A DNA stretch of 64,000 nt. Origin: Ficedula albicollis (lineage: Eukaryota; Chordata; Aves; Passeriformes; Muscicapidae). Below, piece by piece: positions 1-13,007 of the stretch; position 1 is the stretch's first letter; each line of letters starts with the position of its first letter. The stretch is from contig NW_004775929.1 of assembly GCF_000247815.1 (NCBI RefSeq), positions 407,328 to 471,327 on the forward strand. The letters are read 5' to 3'. The notes under the pieces are model-generated. The model saw only the letters and a list, made by a program, of their open reading frames with translations, was not told the origin of the DNA and did no database searches. The translations under genes were made by a program, and so were the position numbers.

Positions 1-2560
1 AAAAATGCATTTTGTTTCTGAATTCAAACAGCTATTGGAGAAAGAGGATTGGAGGACTTATACTATATGAGGTAGTACTATATATGACATTTTGGAGCCT
101 TGTGAAAACTAAATTCTGTTTCTTGGATTATTGATAAAACACAACCTCATGCATACCTTTTTTTGGAGGAAAAATAAAGGTATAACTAAGAATAGCTTTG
201 ATTTAGAGTCTTGTAAGAGGTAAGTCAATGGAGGAAATAAAAATTAGAGAGACCATGGTAACGAAAGAATATAATCTGCAGTATCTCTGCATGATAATGA
301 CAATATTAAGCCAGCATATGGTCAGTTCTAGAAGGAATTTTACTCACAGAAACTAAATAGAAATCTCAATAGGTCAAGAAAACTTACTAACTGCACTGTT
401 AGTAAGTGAAAAGTCCCATCAGTGAGCAGAAAGAATGGAATGAAAAGTTAACCCATAAGAAAATAATGACTGATAATAATTCTGCCAGCACATGATCACA
501 CTTAGTGCTCCTGGAATTGCTAAACAATATTCAGGCAAGTATTTTTCTGCCAAAAATCCTACCAAAAGGGAAAAGAGCCTTAAAAAATGCATTTCTAACT
601 ACGAGACCTCATCTGTTATGGATCATTCTCTGCATCCAGGAACAAAAATCATAAACATATTCATGTGAATTATCACAGTTTATCTCACATCAAAACAGTT
701 TTTTTGCTTCTCTGGAAGATGCCCTGACTAAAAACACAGTTTGATCTTTATTCTCCTATGGGAACTTATTCTTCAATTTGGAGTTCTGGGGCAAATATTA
801 AATGATTTTAGGAGGTTTTTTGAGATGCAGAATTGTACAAAAATACACTGGCAGCAGTGGGATGGATTCCTACAAATTGCTTACAGTAGAATGGTTATAA
901 AAATAAAAAAACCAAAAACCCACAGGGACAATTAATCTATGCAAGGGATGCCATCATTCATTTACATTTGTTCTCTGAGCTGCAAACACTGCCTTAAATA
1001 ACATTTTTGTGGGGTTTTCTAACATTTCTGGTGGGATTCACATGGACATCTCCATTGCAGGTATTCACCTACACTCTGCTCACGAGAAAGCAGTGAAATC
1101 TGCCTTTAATTCACATCAAATTCCATCCACATGTTGATTTCTAAAAGAAGCTGGATAAACCAAGGGAGCCCAGGCTGACCAGCTGAGGTGGGTCTACAGT
1201 GCAGAAGTTCAAAATAATTTCACTAAATTTTGGCACTGAATGCTTCAGCTGTCACTGGGCATTTCCCATTCCCAGAGACAGAGCTGATGAGACAAAAACC
1301 CCGCATTATGCCATGACACAGTTTTTATCAAGCAAGTCTTTTATTTAGGAGGAGCATCACCACTCCTGGTTCTAAAGCAGCACCTTTAAATGACGGCGAT
1401 TTTTGGGTTCCCTGTTTTTAAATTTGTTTATTTTCTGAAGCCCATGATTGGGTAAAAGCAGAGAGTTCAGCTGTTTCTGTTTAGATCTCACCCTGTTAAA
1501 CACCAAATTACGATTCTTACATATTTTAACCAAGTTTTTTACCAAGACTTATCACAGCTAAGACAGACCAAGGTTTTTTCCTGTTATCCATGACGCCGAC
1601 CTCTCTCTAGGTAGGATTGTTTTACATCCTAAGTTTGAAACAGGTTTATACAGGAATTAATTATTTCCAATGCTGTTGGGGGTGGAAAATGTAGTTTCAT
1701 TGTTTTAGTTGGGTTTATAGCTTTTCAAGGGTTCATAGCAAAATTTACATTTCCTGAAGTAATAATCTTGACATGTAAGGGAAATTACCAGCTTAAAATT
1801 GAAAATCAGTTCAACTTCATTGTAAACACAGAGCTGCTGACACCAGTGATGTCTCAACCACAGACAATCCCTTTTAAACTCAATTCTATCAATAGTACTT
1901 CCTCCTTCAGTAAAAAGATACTTTTGAGGAGAAAAATATTTTGTTAACAATTCCTCCCAGGTGCAAAAGGTAAGGAAAAATTCCTAAAAAAAAAAATAAA
2001 TCACAAAGCCATTTCTAGTGATAATAGCAATTTATTGAACACATAGAATTGTTGTTCATATGTAAAGTACTGTTCATATTTTACAGTTTTATAATTACAA
2101 AAAGTAGCACGTGCTGTCAGAGAGTTTATGAGCTCAGAAATAGGCACAACCTCCTGGAGAATTTTGTTCTACAGGGAATAAAATAAGGTAAATTCATTTG
2201 AAAACACATGAGTCTCCCCAAGTTAACAGGTAATCTTTTGATACAATAACCTTGAAGGAAGTCAGTATTTTTGTTTGGTTTCTCTGAGCCCCATGATTCA
2301 GCTTTGACAGCTTTTTTCTGATTGAACTGATATCCAAATAAAAGGGTTTGGTATCAGTTCTGTGGGAAAAACGAGATCTATCCATGAACATTTTGAAAGC
2401 CCAAATTAAATATGATATAATTTGAAAAATGACACTAAAATGTTTTAAACTTTTGGTCAATATCATCACCATGCCAGATTCTTGGACCAAAATCTCAATG
2501 GGATGGAAATTACTGTTTTTTGGGGTTTTTTTTGTGGTTTTTTTTTTTTTTCGTTTGCAG
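1..2560. other. Noncoding DNA, probably intron upstream of the putative last exon
   Basis: AT-rich sequence with no reading frame over about 120 codons and no recognisable repeat. Its right end, about 2511-2560, is a T/G-rich tract ending in a long T run and TTTGCAG, which reads as a good + strand 3' splice site. If the following exon is real, this stretch is intron. If not, it is intergenic. Confidence 0.35.
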
Positions 2561-2654
2561 CACAACGCTTCCTCCTCCAGTTAACAAGATCTGCTTTGGG
2601 GAAGAGACTCCACCACCTCGTTATAAACTTGTTAACGCAGGTGACCCCTTCTAG
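2561..2654 (+). CDS. Putative terminal coding exon of an unidentified gene
   Basis: Seen: a run of about 14 T followed by CGTTTGCAG makes a strong acceptor, cut before 2561. One leftover base (C) completes a codon from an upstream exon outside the window. Then 30 codons run in frame to TAG at 2652-2654. The peptide is rich in Pro and charged residues (a PPPVNK stretch, FGEETPPPRYK) and ends KLVNAGDPF. The sequence after the stop has 3' UTR character and several poly(A) signals, which fits a last exon. Odd point: CAG|GTGACC at 2638-2646 could serve as a weak splice donor, giving a 79-nt internal exon (2561-2640) instead. I do not recognise the protein family and assign no function. It is too short to prove coding; cross-species conservation would decide. 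Confidence 0.38.
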
Positions 2655-3440
2655 GATCACATCCTCGAATGAATCGTGATCTTGCTCTCTGTGACTGTGG
2701 CATGCACTGTGTTAGTCTTTACCCCCCCTCTGAGTACAAGAAGAAATCTCTTGTCCCTCCTTTCCCCAGAGTCCTTCAGCTGGTTCACTGCAAAAATTGA
2801 TTTTTTTAATAATTTGTTTTTTTTAATCCACTGGAGAAATAAAAAGGAGGTTAATCTGACCTGGGACTTTGAAACTGTGATCTCCAGCTAACTTTGGGAT
2901 TTTCTGGGGGTTTTATTTGCTTTGGGGGTATTTTGCAGGGGGGGGTTTATTTTCTTTAGAGATGTGCTCTTGTCAGGATTTCACTTATCTATGATTTGGA
3001 ACTGGATGGAGATATTTTTTAAGGAATTCTTGTTGTTAAAATGTAACCTTGCTATTCTGTAGGCTCGCTCTGTAATAAGAAAATAAAAATTAATGGCAAG
3101 CATCGAAGGCCCTTCCTTCTGGTGGGAGAGGAAGGGACGAGCCAAGGCGGCGGGTTGGGATCTCTGTACATGACACTACCCTGTAGTTTGGTCTTGGTTT
3201 TTCTCCAGCTCCCATTTCTGCTCCATGTATATCATATTCTGTAAAATATTCTCTCCCTTGGATTTGACCTTTGTGCGGATTATTGAAAGCATTGTATCTT
3301 GTTTCAGTGTTTTTTCTTACCTTGTAGTCTGGTTCGAAAATTACCGAGAGGGAAAAAAAAAATAATTATTATACATTGTAGTTTGTGTACGATATTTGTT
3401 GATAATGTTTTATTAAAGGGATGTCTTTTTTCCGCACCCC
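2655..3440 (+). other. 3' UTR-like sequence after the putative stop codon
   Basis: It follows the putative stop without any obvious repeat. It contains AATAAA-type signals at about 2838-2843 and 3082-3087 and an ATTAAA at 3412-3417. It also contains short words common in vertebrate UTRs, such as TGTACAT and TGTAAAATATTC, and a small stem-loop at 3110-3136. After about 3440 it passes into T/G-rich low complexity, so the message may end near 3430. This is inference from composition, signals and position only. Confidence 0.35.
3110..3136 (+). other. Small GC-rich inverted repeat (stem-loop) in the UTR-like region
   Basis: CCCTTCCT (3110-3117) is followed 11 nt later by its complement AGGAAGGG (3129-3136). 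It lies just downstream of an AATAAA at 3082-3087, in an otherwise AT-rich stretch. It could be an RNA hairpin near an alternative poly(A) site, or chance. Confidence 0.3.
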
Positions 3441-5815
3441 TTCAGGGTTTTTGCTTTGGTTTTTTGGGGGTTTTCTTTTTATTTTTTTTTTAACTCTTTG
3501 TTTTGCATCAAACCATATATTCTTATGAAACTAAAACTGAATCTCTGGGTACTTTAGCCCTTTAGGTTAATCAAAATACGTTTTTCTTCTTTCTAGAGTT
3601 ATTTTCCATTTTCCCTATGCCCTGTATTTACTTGCCTCTTTCAGTGACATGACACTCTTTGATTTATCACAGATGGAAGCCACACAGAAAGGTGAATCAG
3701 TGTTTAAAAAAAAAAACCAAACCACCCCACAGTTCTGTTTTCTGAAACTGCTTACTGCCAGTAAAAAAGAAGAAAAGGTTATTTTGGCAAACCACACTCA
3801 GCTGTTTCCATATTTTATGAAAATTTTTCAGGTAGAATATGCTACAGGTGACTTGCTTTAAAGAGGGGGAGGTGTTATAATTGGAATAAAAGCTCTATTT
3901 ACAAACTGGAAGTCATAAATTGGTACTTGAATGAATTAAAAGGATGGCTGAACAAAGATGAACAGCATTCCTCTGCTATACCTCAAAAATCTGTAGCAGA
4001 TGCCTGCATTTGTCAAATTTGTTGACCATGTGAGTTCTGGAAATTAATAATTTAGCCAAGTCTGAGCAGATCTTCATGGCATTAAGGAAATTACTCCTAA
4101 AACATGAAGGTCATATCTCTGCCCATTTCACTAAGGTGCTGCAGATTCTCACTGAACTAAACACATAATTCAGCAGAGGCAGAAGAATATATTTCCACAT
4201 TATTTTATTCCAAGAATCAACTCAGGGGATGTTTGAAGAGAGGTTGGTTTGTCTGTTTGTTTGTTGGCTTTTTGGCTTGTTTCTAGCATTGAGGATGCCA
4301 CAGGAAAAAAAAAAAAAGAGTTTTCCAATGTGGCCTGATAAATGTACAGAAAAGCAAACATATTTATTTTATGTACTTATTCTATTTTATTTTCCTAACA
4401 CCACATCAGGAGCAAAGGCTTCATACAAAAGGACTATAAAATAGTATTTCATGTTAGTCAATGCCAGTATTATGAGCAGAAATTCTATGTCCAAAACTAT
4501 TATGTCAGAAATCATTCTTGGAAATTCTTTTGTAGCATCAGTTGTTAAGACTGGGATGGATTTTTCACATCTTATCACAAGAGTGATTGTGCAGCTTCTG
4601 ACTAAATTTCCTAACATCAGGTTACAGTGCTATGAGTGTGAAATGGAAATAATTTTATTTAATACCACTGAACTATCAGTAAAATATTACTTTTTGTGTG
4701 TACTTCAGCAAATCCTTTCAAAATTTTGACTCAGAAATGGCTCCATTTTACTTCTAAGAGGAAGCTATTATTCATAATTGCTTGGTGAGGATTAAGTAGC
4801 TAGAATTTGCAGAGCATCCTGAATTAGTGACATTTTTTAAGCTCTTGAATATGGTAATAGCAAGATATGATTTCCTTGCAGAGCTGCATTCTCTGGATTT
4901 GCCTTCCTTCTCATTTCTTCCATGCTGTCTCTGCTTCAATTGTTAAAATTAAGTGCACTGTTATACAAGTGATGACCTTCCCAACTCCATTTTTGAGCAC
5001 ACATAATTCTGAGCCAGGAACAGGGTAAGGACTATCTTATTTAAAAAAGAAATAAAAATAAGAAAGTTAGTGGGTAGATGGCTTGAGCAGAATGAATCTT
5101 GTATATGCTGTTGCTTCAGTTTTATCTTCCAAATATTTATATTAAAAATCCCTTCAGGTTGTTCTTATTTTCAGTGGTGTATCATTATTGAAACAACCTG
5201 AAAAAAGCACTTTGTTCCATTTATTCCCTTTTCTGCCTCAAAAGGTTACTCATCCCTGGAGAGTGAAATATGGACCCAAAGAGCTCAAACCCATGGGGAT
5301 TTTGACTCATTATCAGATGTCTCAAGCATCTTTTCTAATTAGAATGTGTACAGCAAGAATATTCATACTGGGGAGTGTGAAAATCTGTGCAGCACACAGG
5401 GTGGAAAGGAGGTGTAGTGAGGTATGTGAATTAATGACAGACAAAAATGCAGCTCAGAGTTGAGCTTTTATAACCAGTGAAAGTCAGCTTCAGTCATAAA
5501 AAGTCCATAGTTCAGCTTCTGTTAATTATGCAAATGCTGTGTACAATAAACAAAGGTTAATTTCAGTTACTTATTTGTGTTCTGTCTAATCCATCACAGC
5601 TAAAATTTGGATTCCTTCACCACAGAGCAGATGCTGCCCACTCTCATAAAACAGGCCTTTCTTCACTACAATGTAATTTGAAATTTATTAGTGTCATGAT
5701 GACTTTGTATTTATCTTATTGATACAGTATGAAAACAAGTCCTGGCAAGCTAAGAAAGAAAAATAAGAGTATTAAAAATTTTCTGTTTCACTCAAAATAG
5801 GCAAGTCAAATTCAG
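3441..5815. other. AT-rich noncoding stretch
   Basis: It begins with T/G-rich low complexity (about 3440-3495) and has another such patch at about 4240-4290. I see no CR1, no LTR and no reading frame above 92 codons. Nothing else is recognised. Confidence 0.6.
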
Positions 5816-7283
5816 AGAAGATCTGGAATCTGGAGTCATGAGAGTGTACAGTGATCAGAGGAATCCACACACACAGAAACCATTAGGATTCAAAATGGAA
5901 AGTGCTGAGGAATAAGCCCAGTCATCTACCCACCTGCTTAAGGAATAAATGCTAAAGTGAAAATCGCTGTACTTTAAAAAAAATGGCAGCCCAAACCCCC
6001 AAACTGAGCTGAAAAGGGAACTGTGGGAGTATTTAAAATACTCCCTCTGCTAACAGTAAAAAATGGAAACTTTTTTTGACCCAAAGTTTCTAACTAAGCC
6101 TATAGAAAAATCAAGAAATGTAAAAAAGCTTTGATTTTCTTAAAATTTGCCTTAAAATAAAGCAACTACAGGTGAATCTTATAGTTCCCTCCTCTTTTTA
6201 AAAAAAATTTTGAAAATATTTTTATTTTTTATTTAATCCAGGTAATTATCTAAATATAAAGTAAATGTTAAGTTTCTATTCTTAACTCAGTATAAAGTTT
6301 TATTTATGCTAGAAGAGGAAATGTCCTCTCAAAAGGAAAACTTCCCATTTATCACAACAGCAACAAGGAAAGATTAAAGGTATTACCTCATAAAATACTT
6401 TTCATGTACATCTGCAAAAACACATAAACATTCAATAATGTTCTCAAGGCTTTAATCTAGGGACCCTAATTAATTACATGGCATCATATTCAAATGCACA
6501 TAACATTTGGACACTTTTTATTTTTGGTGGTTCTTTTCTTTTGTGTGCAAAAACTGAATATTGAAACAACATATTTAGATTTATCTTGTAAAAATAAATT
6601 ATTGGATTTTTAATGTAATATTCTCCAAATAAATGGCTGACCATGTGTGTAATTTGAAGCGGGAAGGAACATTAAGCCTAAAAGACCTGCAGTGTTTTAT
6701 AAACTTTTAGGAATTGGTAAACAAAGCTGGGAAGCATCAACTTGTTGCAAATATGATTCAAGCCTTTGAGAGCAGAATTCACATGCTAATGGCTGCCTGA
6801 TTTTCTCTCAAGACCTTCCTTGTCAGAGATGAGGATTTTTTCTCTAAGCATTTATTTTTCTCATGCTAATTTATTCTGTATCTTACAATGTGGAATTCTT
6901 AATTGTTTGGGCGATTTTTTCTTTTAATTTAAGAGGACAAATGTAAACAAGAAAATATTTCAAAAACACCTTTAAGGCAGAATCTCTGCATTCACAGCCT
7001 CGATTTGCAGATGACCAGACTCTCCGTTGGCATCACTTAACTATGAAGACAAAGTTACTCCAGAAATAGGGCCCCACTTGAAAGAATGTCACCCATAAAC
7101 TGGATAATGGAAATGAATAATTATCAGAGATCCTTGTGATTCTTCAACAAAGACTAAACCAGGGGGAAAAAAAAGAATATTTTTCGTAATCTCAATTTTC
7201 TCTGTGTTAGCTAGAAAGGCAAAAATAATGATGCTGATATGCATCAGCATAGATCTGTATTTACAGTATCAGCATAATAGCAG
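5816..7283 (+). repeat. 1468-bp direct duplication, copy A
   Basis: The sequence from AGAAGATCTGGAATCTGG to the ATAATAGCAG end recurs in the same orientation 1472 bp downstream. The offset is the same at both ends and at all points compared, so I see no indel, and I noted no substitution. The content is AT-rich noncoding DNA without a recognised repeat family, so this is a segmental event and not a dispersed element. Confidence 0.95.
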
Positions 7284-7287
7284 CTCA

Positions 7288-8755
7288 AGAAGATCTGGAA
7301 TCTGGAGTCATGAGAGTGTACAGTGATCAGAGGAATCCACACACACAGAAACCATTAGGATTCAAAATGGAAAGTGCTGAGGAATAAGCCCAGTCATCTA
7401 CCCACCTGCTTAAGGAATAAATGCTAAAGTGAAAATCGCTGTACTTTAAAAAAAATGGCAGCCCAAACCCCCAAACTGAGCTGAAAAGGGAACTGTGGGA
7501 GTATTTAAAATACTCCCTCTGCTAACAGTAAAAAATGGAAACTTTTTTTGACCCAAAGTTTCTAACTAAGCCTATAGAAAAATCAAGAAATGTAAAAAAG
7601 CTTTGATTTTCTTAAAATTTGCCTTAAAATAAAGCAACTACAGGTGAATCTTATAGTTCCCTCCTCTTTTTAAAAAAAATTTTGAAAATATTTTTATTTT
7701 TTATTTAATCCAGGTAATTATCTAAATATAAAGTAAATGTTAAGTTTCTATTCTTAACTCAGTATAAAGTTTTATTTATGCTAGAAGAGGAAATGTCCTC
7801 TCAAAAGGAAAACTTCCCATTTATCACAACAGCAACAAGGAAAGATTAAAGGTATTACCTCATAAAATACTTTTCATGTACATCTGCAAAAACACATAAA
7901 CATTCAATAATGTTCTCAAGGCTTTAATCTAGGGACCCTAATTAATTACATGGCATCATATTCAAATGCACATAACATTTGGACACTTTTTATTTTTGGT
8001 GGTTCTTTTCTTTTGTGTGCAAAAACTGAATATTGAAACAACATATTTAGATTTATCTTGTAAAAATAAATTATTGGATTTTTAATGTAATATTCTCCAA
8101 ATAAATGGCTGACCATGTGTGTAATTTGAAGCGGGAAGGAACATTAAGCCTAAAAGACCTGCAGTGTTTTATAAACTTTTAGGAATTGGTAAACAAAGCT
8201 GGGAAGCATCAACTTGTTGCAAATATGATTCAAGCCTTTGAGAGCAGAATTCACATGCTAATGGCTGCCTGATTTTCTCTCAAGACCTTCCTTGTCAGAG
8301 ATGAGGATTTTTTCTCTAAGCATTTATTTTTCTCATGCTAATTTATTCTGTATCTTACAATGTGGAATTCTTAATTGTTTGGGCGATTTTTTCTTTTAAT
8401 TTAAGAGGACAAATGTAAACAAGAAAATATTTCAAAAACACCTTTAAGGCAGAATCTCTGCATTCACAGCCTCGATTTGCAGATGACCAGACTCTCCGTT
8501 GGCATCACTTAACTATGAAGACAAAGTTACTCCAGAAATAGGGCCCCACTTGAAAGAATGTCACCCATAAACTGGATAATGGAAATGAATAATTATCAGA
8601 GATCCTTGTGATTCTTCAACAAAGACTAAACCAGGGGGAAAAAAAAGAATATTTTTCGTAATCTCAATTTTCTCTGTGTTAGCTAGAAAGGCAAAAATAA
8701 TGATGCTGATATGCATCAGCATAGATCTGTATTTACAGTATCAGCATAATAGCAG
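7288..8755 (+). repeat. 1468-bp direct duplication, copy B
   Basis: Second copy of 5816-7283, separated from it by only 4 bases (CTCA, 7284-7287). It ends at CAG before TTGCATTATT, where the sequence becomes unique. The apparent identity means a very young duplication or an assembly duplicate. Confidence 0.95.
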
Positions 8756-9175
8756 TTGCATTATTATGCCCTCTTGACAGCTCTAATAAAATTTTTGTTT
8801 GGAAGCACACATCTTTCCCCTTGCTATTTAATTTTTTAAAGTATATGTAGTTATGCAGTTTGCTTTTTGGTCTTATTGAATCCAAACTTCCAGGTGAGGG
8901 GAAAAAAATGTGGTTGACAAAAAAAAAAAAAAAAGGAAAATGAAAGGAAAAAACGTGTGTGAGAGACAGCTCCTTAATAGTGCAAAGAAACAGCATTTAA
9001 ATTACTCCTTGTCTAAAAAAATCTTGCCCATTTTGAGGACTAGCTGCCACCATTTGTGTCTGCAGTGAGTTACAGGTGAAATAGAATGCTTTTCACATCA
9101 ATAAACCCATTTGGAGTCACATGTGTTACCAACTTGTAGCATCCAAGTAATAAAACAGAGTGCTTGAATTCCTGA

Positions 9176-9318
9176 GTTTGGTGTGGGTTGTTTGGTTGCT
9201 GTTTGTGTTTGCTTTTTGTTGGTTATTTTGGTTGCTGTTTTCTTTGTTGATGTTCTTTTTTTTTTTTTTAGTTTGTTTTGTTGTTTTTTGGTTTTGTTTG
9301 TTTGTTTGTTTGTTTTAA
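9176..9318 (+). repeat. T/G-rich low-complexity tract with (GTTT)n
   Basis: On the + strand this is almost only T and G: GTTT/GGTT units, a T12 run and, near the end, five or six tandem GTTT units. The complement would be an A/C-rich tract like that at 30012-30232. Confidence 0.8.
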
Positions 9319-9956
9319 ATTAAAGGACATTAGAACACAAGACCATAGAGGTGAGCAGTTGCTTCAGTTGTCAAGAGGTCAGAACACACAAAGGATCTGC
9401 ATAAGGAGAACCAGAGCAAGGATTATTTCTGCTTATGAATTTTAGTAATGTTCTTTCTTTTCCCTCTTTTTCCCTAGACCCACTTATGGGTTAAGCTAAG
9501 TGAGGGAAATGAAGGATAAAAGTGGAGGAGCCACTTCTGAGTGCCACAAGGTGAAGCCAGACACCTCTGTCTTGAATTGAAGGGTTTTTGAGGGGAGATA
9601 ACAAGGATGCCCAGCAGCCAGTCTATGGAATAAAAATTATTACGACCCCATCAAATAGCCCATAATAAAATAGATGAAATGGAGGAGATATCACCATGAA
9701 CATAGAGAAAAGAATTACAATACAATCCACGACTAGATTAACAAGAACTTCTGGAGACAATCTCATGAAGATGACTTTTCCCCCTGCAAAGCACCTGAAA
9801 TGTGAATGTTTCTGCTGAGCACTGCTTCTCCTAAACAATGGGAGAAAGTTGTTGCAACCCACCCCTCAATGTGGGGTAAAATAAAAATGAGGTTATTGTT
9901 GGAAGATCCCTTGGGTTGGATTGGAGTGAACTGACATTGAATGACTGGTGGATATT

Positions 9957-9980
9957 TTCATTTATTTATTTATTTATTCA
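9957..9980 (+). repeat. (TTTA)n microsatellite
   Basis: About five tandem TTTA units followed by A/T-rich sequence. Confidence 0.8.
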
Positions 9981-10014
9981 TATAAAAATATAATAAATTT
10001 CTGTATATACATGG

Positions 10015-10019
<5 letters not shown>

Positions 10020-10049
<30 letters not shown>
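10020..10049. repeat. (TA)n microsatellite
   Basis: About 15 uninterrupted TA units. Self-complementary, so it has no strand. Confidence 0.9.
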
Positions 10050-10051
<2 letters not shown>

Positions 10052-10371
10052 CTATTAAAAGAAATAACATTTTAATGATATGTGCTATTGGCGTAATCCT
10101 TCCAGAACGGACAATGATTTATATATTTCATGTGAGGACAGGATTCCTTCGGGGATGACTCATTGTTTTAGTCTGGAAAAATTCCAGTGGGAACCTTTTT
10201 CAGAACTGGTTGATACATACCTTACATGGTCTTAGTTTGGGATTTTTTTTTTTTTTGTCTTTCATTTTGTCTGATATGTGTGCTTGGCCTATTAAAATCA
10301 AATTGTTTCTTTCCCTTCCGAGTCAAATCCAGTTTGTATTTACCAAGACCTTACATGGAGAGGGGAGTGTG

Positions 10372-10373
10372 TG

Positions 10374-10412
<39 letters not shown>

Positions 10413-10441
10413 CTATATATCTATAGATATATAGATATATA
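10372..10441. repeat. Compound (GT)/(TA)/(TAGATA) microsatellite
   Basis: It starts with short GTGTGT, goes through about 16 TA units, then CTATATAT/AGATATAT units with local palindromy. Apparent reading frames here (repeated Ile-Tyr) are translation of the repeat. Confidence 0.9.
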
Positions 10442-11954
10442 TGGCAATTTATTTTAGAACAATTTGTTTGCAGTGGAAAGGAGGTATGTGGCCATTTTGG
10501 TTATTATCTATAGGAAAACAGCAACACAAAAGTATAAAGATTTCACTTAGGAAAATACAGAAGGAGAAGGAAGGAAGAGAAGTAAGAGTAGATAGTGGAA
10601 AGACCTCACCACTCTTGTATCCAGCAGTGAGACCTGATTACTTCAATTTTTACATCTGTGGTCAAAGTGGGGAGCTTTGATATTTTATGACACTTTCTAA
10701 GACATCACTCTGCCTCTGACAGGACTAAGTACTACAGGCTTGATCTTCTAATTTTCTAATTCATCTTTTCTAAGTCCTGGGAGTTTTTTTAGCAGTTTTG
10801 CTTGGGTTTTTCATACTCTGATCCAGGCAAATTATACTTATTGCCCAGTCTTTATCACAAAAAAAGAGAAATCCATATATTTTAGCAACCCCTCCCACCA
10901 TTTAATCCTGGCCCAGCTCAGAGCAGCCCCAGCAGGAGCATCCTGTGGAGCATCCCAAGGCTCCAGCACAGCAGAGGCTGAAAGCTGAACCCTCTTCTTC
11001 ATAACCTCTTAAAAAAAAGCTTTTAGAAAACCATGGGAATGGTGTTTTGCCAGCCAACATGTCTCAGTCTTATTCGGTGATTAATCTCTCAAAAAGGGCC
11101 TTTAAACCCTTTTTTCATCAAGTCTGAAGGTAATCCCATAAACCAAAAAGAAATAACAGTTAAATTACTAAAAAAAAACAGTTAAAGAAATAACAAAAAA
11201 AGCCTTTGGAAATTTGGGATATTTTTTTTCCCCTTTTTTTTATTTAGAGACCTCATTCTGTGCTTTCCTTAGTTTTCTTTATGGATTCATCCCTTAATAA
11301 ACAGCACTGAACCTTTCTCACTTTTGAACCTGCACCTGCACTGCCTGATCACTTTTCTCTTTTGGAATCCACTCATTCAATGCTGGATGGAAAGTTATGA
11401 AACACAAAGAATATGTAAAATGGGCTTTGCAATGTGTCCCAGGCAGTTTAGTGTCAGGGACCTGCAGGCAGCCTCTGTGGAAAATAAAAATAATTACAGG
11501 TTGATGAATTTCAGCAGAACAAGAGATATAATTTACAGTTATTTTGAAGGGATAATATTTGAAGATCAAAGAGCTAATCCTTCATAGTTTTCAATGTAAG
11601 AGGGAAAAACATTTCTTTTCTCAACATTTGCTTTAGTTATAATGCACAGTGCAGAAATTTCTTTTATTTGCCTTTAGAAACAGAATTAAAAAAATAATTG
11701 AAAGTCATTTTCTTTGGAAAAAAAAATGACGAAAGCAAAAGAAACTGTTAGCTAATATATAAGTGATATTTAATCTGTGAAATCATTGCTTTCTGCCTTG
11801 CCAGATCTACTTTGGTCACTATGAAATACTGCTAAAAGATGCTTATATTCAGGATTTAAAATGGGGAGTACCTTATAGCAAAGACAATTACTGGTGCAGC
11901 AATGCATGAATCACATCATGTGTTCCCTGTTCATTTTGCCTGCATCCATACCTT

Positions 11955-12028
11955 AAAAAAAAAAAAAAAAAAAAAAAAAAAGTTGTTTTGGGGGGGGGGG
12001 GGGAAAAAAAAAAAAAAAAAAAAAAAAA
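11955..12028 (+). other. Suspected assembly gap: A27 / G14 / A25 with repeated flank
   Basis: A27 (11955-11981), then GTTGTTTT, then G14 (11990-12003), then A25 (12004-12028) and GTTGTCTTGG. The poly(A)-GTTGT flank therefore appears on both sides of the G run, as when two contigs that overlap in a homopolymer are placed side by side instead of merged. Confidence 0.75.
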
Positions 12029-12922
12029 GTTGTCTTGGTAGCTATTAACACAGATTATCACTGCTTAAAACCAATTATACACCTCTTAAAACTGCTGTAT
12101 GTACAATAGACTTAACACAGTCAAATTCTGAAACCTGCAGTCCACTCCAAACTTTGTAGTTTGTTCCCAGCTTCTTCAGATCAGAGGGCAGAAGACCTGT
12201 TTTATCACTCAGGTCACACCAGGAAACTTCCCAATTTTCCCAAGTTGTTGATAATTTTTAGAGACTGGAGTAGCTACAAACCTCAGTGAAAATCTGAAAA
12301 TTCTGGGAAAATTCTAGATAAATAGACAGATAGATAAATATTAATTAAACCTACCTTAAACTGTTTAATCTGGCAAATAAAAACTACCCCAGGTTGTTAT
12401 TTTTCTACTTAATTCACATAAAAAGATGTTTATACTGCATATGCAGGCAATGAAAAAAGTGACTATGTTGCACAATGCCATGAGAATTATTAGTAAAGTC
12501 TATAAAGTTGCTGTTCAATTTGAGCCTGAACAGAAATAATAAATCCCAAATAGTGCATATATTGTGGAAAAGTGAAGGAAAATGTAATATTTTCACTGCT
12601 CAGATATGTCCTAAACTCACTCCAAAGGTCAATATTTCTTGTTTTGTCTCATAATGCCATCCAAACTCTTAAAATAAAACCAAGAAAAAGCAGAAAATAA
12701 ATAAAGAATAAATGAATGAAGAAAGACCTATATTATGATAAACTGAAGGTGTAAGACAGGAGTGGCACTTGTTAATTTGCTGGACCCTGTGCTTTTCTGC
12801 AGGGGGTCAAGGAAGTATGACACAACACATTTCAGGGGGGGAAAAAAAGAATATGTTGGTTTATGACCTCCCAAAGAGTTCACTGCTTAATTCCTTGATT
12901 CTTTTATTCAGTAGTTTAGGGG

Positions 12923-12940
12923 AAAAAAAAAAAAAAAAAA

Positions 12941-13007
<67 letters not shown>

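Larger units (their letters stand above)
8756..11954. other. Noncoding stretch with microsatellites
   Basis: Unique AT-rich sequence interrupted by simple repeats listed separately (T/G tract near 9.2 kb, TTTA repeat near 9.96 kb, TA repeats near 10.03 and 10.4 kb). An A run of about 16 lies at about 8919-8934. No transposon or credible gene was recognised. Confidence 0.6.

Noticed and set aside
10210..10434. Frames with repeated Ile-Tyr
   Set aside because: They are translation of the TA microsatellite.
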